Source of the DNA: Paludibacter sp. | Lineage (GTDB): Bacteria; Bacteroidota; Bacteroidia; Bacteroidales; Paludibacteraceae | NCBI GenBank assembly: GCA_027450045.1 | Contig: DAIDKM010000019.1 | Span: 1 to 46,844 of the forward strand | DNA length: 46,844 nucleotides | Direction: 5' to 3' | Shown here: positions 39,977 through 46,844 of the stretch, piece by piece | Layout: every line of letters begins with the position of its first letter | Position numbering within the stretch: the stretch's first letter is position 1 | The notes under the pieces: model-generated | Databases searched by the model: none | The model's input: only the letters and a program-made list of their open reading frames with translations | What the model was told of the DNA's origin: nothing | Translations under genes and position numbers: made by a program

Positions 39977-41374
39977 CTATTTGTGATGCATATACGAATT
40001 AAATTTTGCCAACACGTCTTTCACGTAGCGAATAGTTTGCGTAGCATTGACATACCCGTTCTGACACACGGGATCATTATAATATTGAGGTTCGGATTTT
40101 AATTTCAAAAAGGTTTCAACATTTCCTGCCCAAAGATGGGCGTTTTTCCCAAACTTTTTCGCCAAAGCCATAGCGTCCAACACGTGACCAGGACCGGTAT
40201 GGTAGGCTGCCAGAATAAACTTTAAACGTTCTTCTTTATTTGAGATGGAATGAAAAATCATATTGAGCATTTTGAGATATTGTACTGCGGCGTCAGTATT
40301 GCTGGTGGGATTGAAGATAGCATTGCCATCAATCCCGAATCGCCTTGCAGTATTTGGCATGAGTTGCATTAAGCCTGATGCACCAGACCAAGAGACACAG
40401 TTGGCGTCAAAACGGGATTCATTGTAGGCTTGAGCAGCCAATAACCGCCAATTCCAACCCAATTGTTTGGCATAATGTTGGAAAATTCGATCGTAAGGTG
40501 AAATAGCGCCGCGAGGTACCCTGATTGATTTGTCGGCAAAGAATTTATTTTCGGAGGTATATTTGTTGTATAAATCCTGTGTTGTCCCTAACGAAACAGC
40601 TTGTTTGTACCATTCATTAATACGGTCAATCAAGGTATGGTTTGAGGCTAAAGTGATCCATGAAGAGCGTTGCGGAAAGCTGATGACTAAATGGAAATCA
40701 ACGCCTGTGATGTTGTTTTGATTCAATTCTGCTATTTTATTCGAAGTGACAGTAAATGGAATCTTCCCTTTTGCTACCATTTCAATCAGGGAATCCATGC
40801 TGACAGAATCAGCTACCTCTTTTATTGTGAATGTGTTACCTAATTCATTATCGAGATCGTGCAACCTTTTTGAATATCGTGAGTCTGATGGTACATAAAT
40901 TGTTTTTCCTGCCAACTCAGTAACATCATTTACTGCGTTTTTCCCTAAAGGCTGTACCAATACTTGCGTGCTTTGTTCGCCAACGTCAGTGGTGGCTAAT
41001 TGGTTTGTATGATGAAATGTCGGATCGATGGGAGCTGCGATAAGGTCACCTTTACCCGCTTGCAAAAGATTGATTGCTTCCTGAATATTTTTTGCTACAA
41101 TCACATTGAGTTTTATGCCAAGTGTGTCAGCTAAATTGTGGCACAGATCGTAATCATAGCCCATTGGTTGGTCTTTGTAGATAAAGTAGGTTGACGAACC
41201 ATAAAGCATGATGGCGTTCAACGTGTCTCGCTTGATAATGGTGGAAAGGGAATCGGATGGTTTAACCGATAAAATTTTTCTCTGGCAACCAACTGATAGA
41301 AGCAGCAATGTAAAAAGCAAGACAGGGAAAAAACGTCTTGATAGTGTCTTTATGTGATTCTTTATTATGAGCAT
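39977..41374 (-). CDS. MltF-like membrane-bound lytic transglycosylase
   Basis: 465 residues. A lipoprotein signal ends at LLSVGC (Cys30). A periplasmic substrate-binding (SBP family 3) domain spans about 45-285, with MGYDYDLCHNLADTLGIKL. The C-terminal SLT domain has the catalytic Glu319 in AQAYNESRFD, then SGASGLMQLMP and LAAYHTGPGHV. MltF cleaves peptidoglycan glycan strands, forming anhydromuramic ends, and its first domain can sense muropeptides. It follows the exonuclease gene by 47 bases and precedes the glycosyltransferase by 20, so all three may be co-transcribed. Confidence 0.9.
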   Translation of the reverse strand: MLIIKNHIKTLSRRFFPVLLFTLLLLSVGCQRKILSVKPSDSLSTIIKRDTLNAIMLYGSSTYFIYKDQPMGYDYDLCHNLADTLGIKLNVIVAKNIQEAINLLQAGKGDLIAAPIDPTFHHTNQLATTDVGEQSTQVLVQPLGKNAVNDVTELAGKTIYVPSDSRYSKRLHDLDNELGNTFTIKEVADSVSMDSLIEMVAKGKIPFTVTSNKIAELNQNNITGVDFHLVISFPQRSSWITLASNHTLIDRINEWYKQAVSLGTTQDLYNKYTSENKFFADKSIRVPRGAISPYDRIFQHYAKQLGWNWRLLAAQAYNESRFDANCVSWSGASGLMQLMPNTARRFGIDGNAIFNPTSNTDAAVQYLKMLNMIFHSISNKEERLKFILAAYHTGPGHVLDAMALAKKFGKNAHLWAGNVETFLKLKSEPQYYNDPVCQNGYVNATQTIRYVKDVLAKFNSYMHHK

Positions 41375-41421
41375 GTCGTACAGTTTTGGTTGTGCGTTGC
41401 ACTCATCGACTGTTGATTAGT

Positions 41422-42159
41422 TTATACGTGTTCAATAAGATGTGGTTGGATAGTCGGCATTTGATTCAGCCGCAAAAAAAGTTGAGCTGTTGCAACGACG
41501 TCTTTTTCACAATAGGCGGATATTCGTTTCACGTCGTTTTCTTCGTAATAGACGCCTGTTACCTGACTTCCGTTAATATCGTCCTTTGGCGTTGGAATAT
41601 CAAAGAGAGCTGTGAGTAAATTGAGAGAAGTATAATGTTTATAATCACCAAATTTCCACATTTCCAACGTGTCTAATAAGGGCACTTCCCATGGTTTTTT
41701 TGCTCCTATATTCAAAATTTCTGGTAGTGGCAGGTTGTTTATTAATAGCCTTCTGCAAATATAGGGAATGTCAAATTCCTTGATGTTATGTCCGCAAAGA
41801 TTGATGTCGGAGACATTTCCAAAATGGGTAAGCATGGCTACAAATTCCAATAGAATGGTTTTCTCGTCATGTCCAAAAAATGATTTTACTCTAAAGTGAT
41901 CTTCACTCTCTTTGTGATAAATAAAGCCTACGGAGATGCAAATAATCTTCCCGAATTCCGCAAAGATGGCTGCTCCTTTGGCAAAAATGGACTGGGCGTC
42001 CATCTCTTTTGTGTAGGCATCCGGGATGCGTTGCTGAAGCGAAATTGCTTTCTCCTCCCATAAATGGACAAGTCGCTGAGGGAGTTCATGATAATCTCTT
42101 GTTTGAGAAACCGTCTCAATATCAAGGAATAAAATTTTTTCTTTGGGAATTGTTGCCAT
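41422..42159 (-). CDS. PolB-like 3'-5' exonuclease (DnaQ fold)
   Basis: 245 residues from the ATG at 42159. The frame remains open 41 codons further, but those residues lie across the promoter and do not fit the family. Exo I is FLDIETV (Asp13, Glu15), Exo II is GHNIKEFDIPY, and Exo III is YCEKDVVAT (Tyr and Asp four apart), a full DEDDy set. It matches the family of predicted PolB-type 3'-5' exonucleases found as single-domain proteins. A DNA or RNA trimming role is likely. A minus-strand promoter with ideal spacing lies at 42240-42271. Confidence 0.88.
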   Translation of the reverse strand: MATIPKEKILFLDIETVSQTRDYHELPQRLVHLWEEKAISLQQRIPDAYTKEMDAQSIFAKGAAIFAEFGKIICISVGFIYHKESEDHFRVKSFFGHDEKTILLEFVAMLTHFGNVSDINLCGHNIKEFDIPYICRRLLINNLPLPEILNIGAKKPWEVPLLDTLEMWKFGDYKHYTSLNLLTALFDIPTPKDDINGSQVTGVYYEENDVKRISAYCEKDVVATAQLFLRLNQMPTIQPHLIEHV

Positions 42160-42239
42160 AACAGAGGTAGGTATGAAGGTGACAATTAATGGCATGCAAA
42201 TCAACAAACTTCGTATGCGTGATGTGCAGGTTTTATTGA

Positions 42240-42271
42240 CAAAGATAGAATTTAAACGTAAAAGCAGCAAA
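42240..42271 (-). promoter_or_regulatory. Promoter of the exonuclease-mltF-glycosyltransferase group
   Basis: On the minus strand TTTG (complement of 42268-42271), 20 bases, TATCTTTG (complement of 42240-42247) match the Bacteroidota consensus. The leader would be about 75 bases, which supports the ATG at 42159. Confidence 0.6.
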
Positions 42272-42297
42272 TATCTGCTCATTCAAAAGATATTACC

Positions 42298-42305
42298 TAC
42301 TTTTG
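42298..42305 (+). promoter_or_regulatory. Candidate -7 box of the EamA transporter gene
   Basis: TACTTTTG fits TAnnTTTG. The next in-frame start is the GTG at 42332, only about 20 bases beyond the predicted transcript start. No clear -33 element is seen. Confidence 0.4.
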
Positions 42306-42331
42306 CATTTCAATTTTTATCCCTATTTAAC

Positions 42332-43219
42332 GTGTATATTGGAGAAATTTCCGCGCTTGGAGTTGCTTTTTGCTGGACATTGAGCGCTCTTTTTTTTGAA
42401 ATGGCAGGGAGTCGTATCGGATCATTGTCTGTAAATGTGATTCGATTGGTGATGGCGGTTGTGTTGTTGGGAGTTGCCACATGGATTACGCGTGGTCTCT
42501 TTCTGCCGCTGGATGCTACTCCGTATCAATGGTTTTGGCTTTCTTTGTCAGGGTTTATCGGGTTTTTCTTAGGCGATCTCTGCCTTTTTTATTCATACAC
42601 GCTCATTGGGTCGCGCATGGCACAGTTAGTGATGACGTTAGCCCCTCCAATTACTGCGTTCGTCGGCTTTGTCTTTTTAGGCGAACGGCTCTCATGGCTT
42701 AAAACAACCGGAATTTTGGTCACTGTGTCAGGAATTCTCATTGCCATGTTAGGCAAAGAAACGGGTGAAAGACTCAATTTTAAAGTGCCTTTAAAAGGCT
42801 TTTTATTTGCGTTAGGTGGAGCTGTCGGCCAGGCATTAGGGTTGGTGATCAGTAAAAAAGGAATTGGAAATTACGATGCCATGGCAGCAACACAAATTCG
42901 GGCGTTAACCGGTGGTCTTTCGTTTATTATCTTGGTGACCTTTTTGCGGCGTTGGGGAAATGTGCGCGTTGCTTCAAAAGACCGCAAGGGACTTCGTTCT
43001 GTTTTTATCGGCTCTTTTTTTGGCCCTTTTGTAGGTGTGGCGCTTTCATTATACGCTATTCAACATACTTCCGCCGGAGTGGCAGCTACATTAATTGGCT
43101 TAGTGCCCATTTTCATCATCGTACCTTCTGCAATTATGTTTAAACAACGAATTTCTCTTTTTCAGGTGGTTGGCGCGTTTATCAGTGTTGGTGGCTGTGT
43201 GTTGCTTTTTTTGAATTAA
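42332..43219 (+). CDS. EamA/DMT-family transporter
   Basis: 295 residues from the GTG at 42332, with ten hydrophobic segments in two EamA repeats. The first begins GEISALGVAFCWTLSALFFE and ends VFLGERLSW; the second begins FLFALGGAVGQALGLVISKKG and ends near the C-terminus. The frame stays open back to 42143, but those 63 codons overlap the divergent exonuclease start and lie before the predicted promoter, so they were left out. The family exports metabolites or amino acids across the inner membrane; the substrate is unknown. The UspA-like gene follows by 80 bases. Confidence 0.85.
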   Translation: MYIGEISALGVAFCWTLSALFFEMAGSRIGSLSVNVIRLVMAVVLLGVATWITRGLFLPLDATPYQWFWLSLSGFIGFFLGDLCLFYSYTLIGSRMAQLVMTLAPPITAFVGFVFLGERLSWLKTTGILVTVSGILIAMLGKETGERLNFKVPLKGFLFALGGAVGQALGLVISKKGIGNYDAMAATQIRALTGGLSFIILVTFLRRWGNVRVASKDRKGLRSVFIGSFFGPFVGVALSLYAIQHTSAGVAATLIGLVPIFIIVPSAIMFKQRISLFQVVGAFISVGGCVLLFLN

Positions 43220-43299
43220 AATTCTTTTTCGCAATGAAACGAACCCCGTTAAGAGAAAACGTTCCATCCTGCGGCTTTCAATAATCAAATTGTTTTTGG

Positions 43300-44079
43300 A
43301 TGAAAGATTCCATTGTGATTTTGTGTGATGTTCGATATTTCCCGAAACACACCTTTTACTTGGCTGAGGAAGTGGCGAAATCTTTTCATAAACCGCTTTG
43401 CTTACTTTCGTTGGCATCCGATGTGAAGGATGTGAAAGCCGTTGAAGCCATTCATCTTGAATGGAAACAACAAAATGTACAGCCATTCTTGACGCTTTGC
43501 ACGCTGAATCCATTATCGGCTTTATCAACTATTTTGAGTGACATGGAAGCAGCCATGCTGTTTGTTCCCTTGATAAAAAACGCACATTCTTATCATATTA
43601 TGCCTTTGCTTCGGGCTTGTCGCGGTTTGAGGATTCCATATATTTTTACAAAAGAAGAAAACCCACCCTCGTCGCTCAAACGTTGGTTGGTGCCTGTTAG
43701 TTTTTTGCCCGAAGAAAAGGAAAAAGGAGTAATTGCCTCTTCGTTTGCTCGTTTTCATGGATCATCGGTCGATTTGTTGTTAGCCAACGATTATGGAACT
43801 CGTGCAGTGCGTAATGCAGAGGCCATTCAAGGATTGCTATCAAAATTCTCAGTCCCTTATCAGACGATAAAAGGTCAAAAAGACAGCTTTGCTATTCAAC
43901 AAGAGGCAGTTAAACGGGCTTCTCAAGGAGAGGCTGATGGCGTGCTTTTAACGGCTTCCAGAGAATATGGAGTTGATGATTTGATCTTTGGTCCACCCGA
44001 ACGAAAAATGATTATCACAAGTCGCGTTCCCCTTTTGTTCCTTAATCCCCGTTCCGATTTATATATCCTTTGTGGATAA
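43300..44079 (+). CDS. Probable two-domain universal-stress-protein-like protein
   Basis: 259 residues, cytoplasmic. The layout looks like two Rossmann-type halves (about 1-125 and 126-259): each starts with a hydrophobic strand (SIVILCDVRYF; RWLVPVSFLPEE) and includes a helix-strand pair. This resembles tandem UspA proteins. The ATP-binding G-xx-G-x9-G(S/T) motif is not evident, so it would be a non-nucleotide form if the assignment is right. It sits 80 bases after the transporter on the same strand. Function is unknown and the family call is tentative. Confidence 0.6.
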   Translation: MKDSIVILCDVRYFPKHTFYLAEEVAKSFHKPLCLLSLASDVKDVKAVEAIHLEWKQQNVQPFLTLCTLNPLSALSTILSDMEAAMLFVPLIKNAHSYHIMPLLRACRGLRIPYIFTKEENPPSSLKRWLVPVSFLPEEKEKGVIASSFARFHGSSVDLLLANDYGTRAVRNAEAIQGLLSKFSVPYQTIKGQKDSFAIQQEAVKRASQGEADGVLLTASREYGVDDLIFGPPERKMIITSRVPLLFLNPRSDLYILCG

Positions 44080-44263
44080 ACAGTTGTTTGTCAATTTGCA
44101 GCAGTTAATAATGGCGGTTCGAGGAAAAGCAATCCTTCCTTTTGATTCGAAGTATAAAAAGATTGATCCTCCCAATGTATCACAGGAGAAATTATCGCTC
44201 TCTTGTTGATAGTCCCATGATTTGTCCTGAATATTTTCCATAAACATACAATGCTTTTATGAT

Positions 44264-44395
44264 TTAGACTTATGTCTAATTTCAATAAGACTTAAGTCTA
44301 AATGGCATTAGATATAAGTCATAAATTATTATAACTTAAGTCTAAAATAAATATGACTTAAGTCTAAATGGCATTAGATATAAGTCATAAATTAA
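44264..44395. repeat. Six-unit tandem array of 22-bp palindrome-centred repeats
   Basis: Six contiguous units start at 44264, 44286, 44308, 44330, 44352 and 44374, exactly 22 bases apart. Each is centred on a version of the 10-bp palindrome GACTTAAGTC: exact in units 2 and 5, GACTTATGTC in unit 1, AACTTAAGTC in unit 4 and GATATAAGTC in units 3 and 6. Units 2-3 recur as units 5-6 with 40 identical bases (44289-44328 and 44355-44394), so there is also a 66-bp higher-order repeat. Two helical turns per unit would place the palindromes on one face of the DNA. It could be a multi-operator site, a replication-like iteron set or a minisatellite; there are no unique spacers, so it is not CRISPR. Confidence 0.85.
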
Positions 44396-45375
44396 AAATT
44401 ACCTGAAGTTTTCAAGAAAGATGCTGTGCTATATAGCAAAATGTGCCAAAGTAATATGAAAGTGATTGCCTTTCCGATCCTTCAACACTTTTTGTAAACA
44501 ATAGCACGCTTTTGTGCGATTGTTATTAACACGTTACCATCTTTTGTTTGATTTTTATTGTACAAGAATAAACCATGAGGTAGTTTATTTCGAGAGAGTA
44601 TGCGAAATCCTCATAATGTATTATACAAAAAATACCACCCAAAATAAGAGAAGTTACAAAGGTTTCATTGTGCTATCTAAATAAAAAACAGTTGATTAGT
44701 TATTAGTAGGATGTTAGTTAATTGGTTATTAATAGGAATTCATTGCAAAAAGCGCAGAATGTTTCAAAAAAAGTAATGCAATAATTTGGAAGTTAAAAAT
44801 AAAATAGTGAACTTTGAGGCCAAGTTATTAATGGAGATAAAATTAACCTACCCTTTGGATGAGAGACAAAAACCATTACTGTCATGGTAGGTCCGACCAA
44901 CTCTTCAATTTGAATGTAGAACTGGAGAAAAATTGAAGGCATAGAATATAAAGAGAAAGTCTTTCCTTCGAAGTGAAGGCTTCAAAAAGAGACGGTAAGG
45001 CGTCATACATTAAAATAAGCCATTAAAATCCAGTATCTTGGCAATTGTGAGAAAAATAATTAATGAAAAATCTGAAGTATCAAATCCATTATTGAACCAT
45101 TGAACAAGGGGAACTCAAAAGAAATTTTATCCGTTGACGCTTCTATAAGTGGAGTTTCTATGTGGGTGATGATGTAATCAGTTTTATAAAAAAGGAATAG
45201 CTATTTAATTTGAGAATTTCTCGGCAAGGGGTGAAAAAGGGAAAAGATCGGTAAGATGAATCCCATGAGAAGGAAAAGGAAGTAGATGTGACATGACTTT
45301 TCCGGTGATTTGAAGTCATCGGATGAGTAAATCATATTGATGTGAAATTATTGCTGTAACAAAAATCTACGTGTT
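44396..45375. other. Gene-poor stretch
   Basis: About 980 bases with stops in all frames and no open frame that I believe. It is A/T-rich in the first half and purine-rich in parts of the second (about 45225-45290). Small inverted repeats occur, for example CTTCAATT/AATTGAAG near 44903-44937 and CCTTC/GAAGG near 44974. No tRNA, known small RNA, insertion sequence or full TAnnTTTG promoter was recognised. It may be decayed coding sequence or a regulatory spacer. Confidence 0.5.
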
Positions 45376-46221
45376 ATGAAGATTCAAATCATTTTTGTGC
45401 TGTTACTTTATAGTTTATCAATGAGTGCACAAGATTATTTTAAAGAGGGAGTGAAATATTACCGCCAAAAAAATTATGTAATGGCAGATTCCATGTTTAC
45501 AAAACAATTGAACGTGAATCCCAGCGATCAGAATGTCATATTTAACAGCGGCATAGTAAAACTAAATCTAAAAGATACCTGCGCATTCTGTAACGATATG
45601 TATATACTTTATCATACATTTCAAGATAAGAATGCAGAGAAGCTATATTTTCTTTTATGTGGCAGAAATGACACGATGTATTTTGACAAACACTATCTTC
45701 CATCAGACAAACACCACTTTAAGTATTATGAAATACTTGAACATCATAAATATACTAATTTATTAAATGGATTATATGGAGAAATACATGCTCCTAAAAG
45801 TAATCACCGCTTAACGATTGCAAGTACAATTTATCCTCTTAGCAAAATACCAAATGATATCATTGCAACTTTTTGTTTATATGGCGATAGTACAAGAGAA
45901 TATTTATTTACGCAATCACCTCCCTCATTTCCAGGAGATGAAGATGCCAAATTAAAATATGTGCTTCACAGTCCTTATTACATTCAGGCAATGAAAGAGC
46001 TAAAATTACATCACGTGGTAGTAGATGTACAATATATTATAGATAAAGACGGAAAGATCAAGGACATTACAGTGACAGAAATCAATGGTAAAACAGACAA
46101 CATAGAAGAACTGAAAAAGTTAACCAAACTCATTATTGCAAATATGCCAACACAAATTCCGGCAACATTTATGGGCGAAAAAGTAGACTATCTAAAAAGT
46201 GATTTTGTATCCTATTGGTAA
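45376..46221 (+). CDS. Exported TPR and TonB-C-like domain protein
   Basis: 281 residues. The signal peptide is MKIQIIFVLLLYSLSMSAQ with cleavage before Asp20. A TPR-like helical hairpin follows (EGVKYYRQKNYVMADSMFTKQLNVNPS reads as one repeat, about 24-50). The middle (about 60-190) is not recognised. The last 80 residues resemble a TonB C-terminal domain: VVDVQYIIDKDGKIKDI, then KLTKLIIANMP and a final beta-strand region. It lacks the N-terminal membrane anchor of a true TonB, so a periplasmic partner-binding role is more likely than energy transduction. It is 61 bases before the propeller gene and may be co-transcribed with it. Confidence 0.7.
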   Translation: MKIQIIFVLLLYSLSMSAQDYFKEGVKYYRQKNYVMADSMFTKQLNVNPSDQNVIFNSGIVKLNLKDTCAFCNDMYILYHTFQDKNAEKLYFLLCGRNDTMYFDKHYLPSDKHHFKYYEILEHHKYTNLLNGLYGEIHAPKSNHRLTIASTIYPLSKIPNDIIATFCLYGDSTREYLFTQSPPSFPGDEDAKLKYVLHSPYYIQAMKELKLHHVVVDVQYIIDKDGKIKDITVTEINGKTDNIEELKKLTKLIIANMPTQIPATFMGEKVDYLKSDFVSYW

Positions 46222-46282
46222 ATGTAGCCATTATCTTACATCGAAATATCCGCAGGCATCGGAAAAATAAGCTAAAAATGAC

Positions 46283-46753
46283 ATGAAAAAGATCATATTT
46301 ATCAGTTTAACGCTGATCCCTTTCTATTTATTTGGGCAGAAGGGTCAATTAACAAGTGTGGAAAGTGGTATAGAGGCAGGTTATATAACGGATTCGCATA
46401 TTCTATTGAAAGAAAATCGCTACACCTTTGATGATCGGATTAGCAGATTCTATATAGACTCCGTGGGGCAACATATCACCCTTCAGTTGAGAGGAGTTAC
46501 AAAAGATGGCAAGTGGCTTAACAACAAAGGATATCTATGTCAGTTCGATATACCAACTCAACAGCTGCTATGGTCGAACAAGATGAATTATCAAACAACC
46601 ATGTTGTTGCAAAATAAAGATTGGATGGTATTGACAGAAAATTTTAAAAGCATCAATCTGGATCCATTAACCGGTAAAGAACTATGGACAATCAAGAAAG
46701 ATATTTATTACATCATTACAATGTTACATTGGTATGGTTCTTGCACGGCCTAG
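46283..46753 (+). pseudogene. Beta-propeller (PQQ-like) exported protein, broken or interrupted at its 3' side
   Basis: 156 codons to the stop. The signal peptide is MKKIIFISLTLIPFYLFGQ. Two propeller-like blades follow: FDIPTQQLLWSNKM and NLDPLTGKELWTIKKD are the W-containing tryptophan-docking strands of PQQ-like repeats. A complete propeller needs several more blades, but the frame ends soon after, in HWYGSCTA. From about 46727 the base composition becomes clearly more G/C-rich and the sequence no longer looks like this gene. The likely causes are insertion of a mobile element, a rearrangement or an assembly join. The N-terminal part is a real gene; the last 8-10 codons probably are not its own. 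Confidence 0.65.
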
Positions 46754-46844
46754 CCCCATCGGATCTTTGAGAAAGTAAGTATTTACTTTCTAAGCACCCC
46801 CATGGACACCCAACCCCCTGGGGTACGCGGTAATGGAAGATACC
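46727..46844. other. Foreign-looking segment at the right edge
   Basis: The last 118 or so bases differ from the A/T-rich sequence before them. They include a perfect 9-bp hairpin (arms 46770-46778 and 46783-46791, loop GTAT) and a CCCC/GGGG inverted repeat near 46812-46823. A hairpin near a boundary recalls the ends of some insertion sequences, but no terminal repeat or transposase can be confirmed because the window ends. Confidence 0.4.

Noticed and set aside
44059-44247. 62-codon minus-strand frame beginning 17 bases from the 22-bp array
   Set aside because: It overlaps the end of the UspA-like gene, has no recognisable domain and no promoter; kept only as a remark in the array finding.
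44264-44395. Possible CRISPR array
   Set aside because: Units are contiguous with no unique spacers, and there are no cas genes in the window.

Overview
The window looks like a chromosomal contig from a member of the Bacteroidota, probably order Bacteroidales. Three things support this: a SusC/SusD/SusE-F polysaccharide-utilisation locus, promoters of the Bacteroidota type (TTTG, about 20 bases, TAnnTTTG) and start codons that mostly lack a Shine-Dalgarno sequence. The methylmalonyl-CoA genes suggest a propionate- or succinate-forming metabolism. The genus cannot be fixed from sequence alone. The window opens inside a susC gene and closes in what looks like foreign or repetitive sequence, so both ends may be assembly ends.

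Layout. 1-8444: 3' part of a glycan-uptake locus (SusC end, SusD, SusE/F-like lipoprotein, a strong hairpin terminator, a GH66 dextranase-like lipoprotein and a large secreted six-hairpin glycosidase with a C-terminal binding module); the GH66 enzyme points to dextran or another alpha-1,6-glucan. 8698-13121: SDR oxidoreductase, a 387-aa orphan, a sterol-reductase-family membrane protein and an exported C1B cysteine peptidase. 13579-16434: methylmalonyl-CoA epimerase, carboxyltransferase, a 61-aa small protein and a biotin carrier; the usual membrane beta subunit is not next to them. 16620-20870: PAP2 phosphatase, then leftward trigger factor, FabH, L32 and YceD. 21349-22779: rpsU, XerC/D-like recombinase, hpf. 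23123-36384: tRNA-Tyr, tRNA-Gly, tRNA-Thr, tuf, tRNA-Trp, secE, nusG, rplK, rplA, rplJ, rplL, rpoB, rpoC, the core translation/transcription block. 36591-38565: groEL and groES, leftward. 38823-42159: leftward unit of PolB-like exonuclease, MltF-like lytic transglycosylase and glycosyltransferase. 42332-44079: EamA transporter and a two-domain UspA-like protein. 44080-45375: about 1.3 kb without convincing genes but with an exact 22-bp-period array of palindromic units. 45376-46844: a TPR/TonB-C-like exported protein and a beta-propeller gene that stops abruptly where the sequence changes character.

Most of the window is conserved housekeeping sequence. I did not find a clear new multi-gene system. 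The items most worth a second look are the six-unit 22-bp palindrome array at 44264-44395 with the gene-poor stretch behind it, the broken propeller gene at the right end, the bacterial ERG4/ERG24-family protein, and the GH66 locus with its internal terminator and an unassigned large glycosidase.
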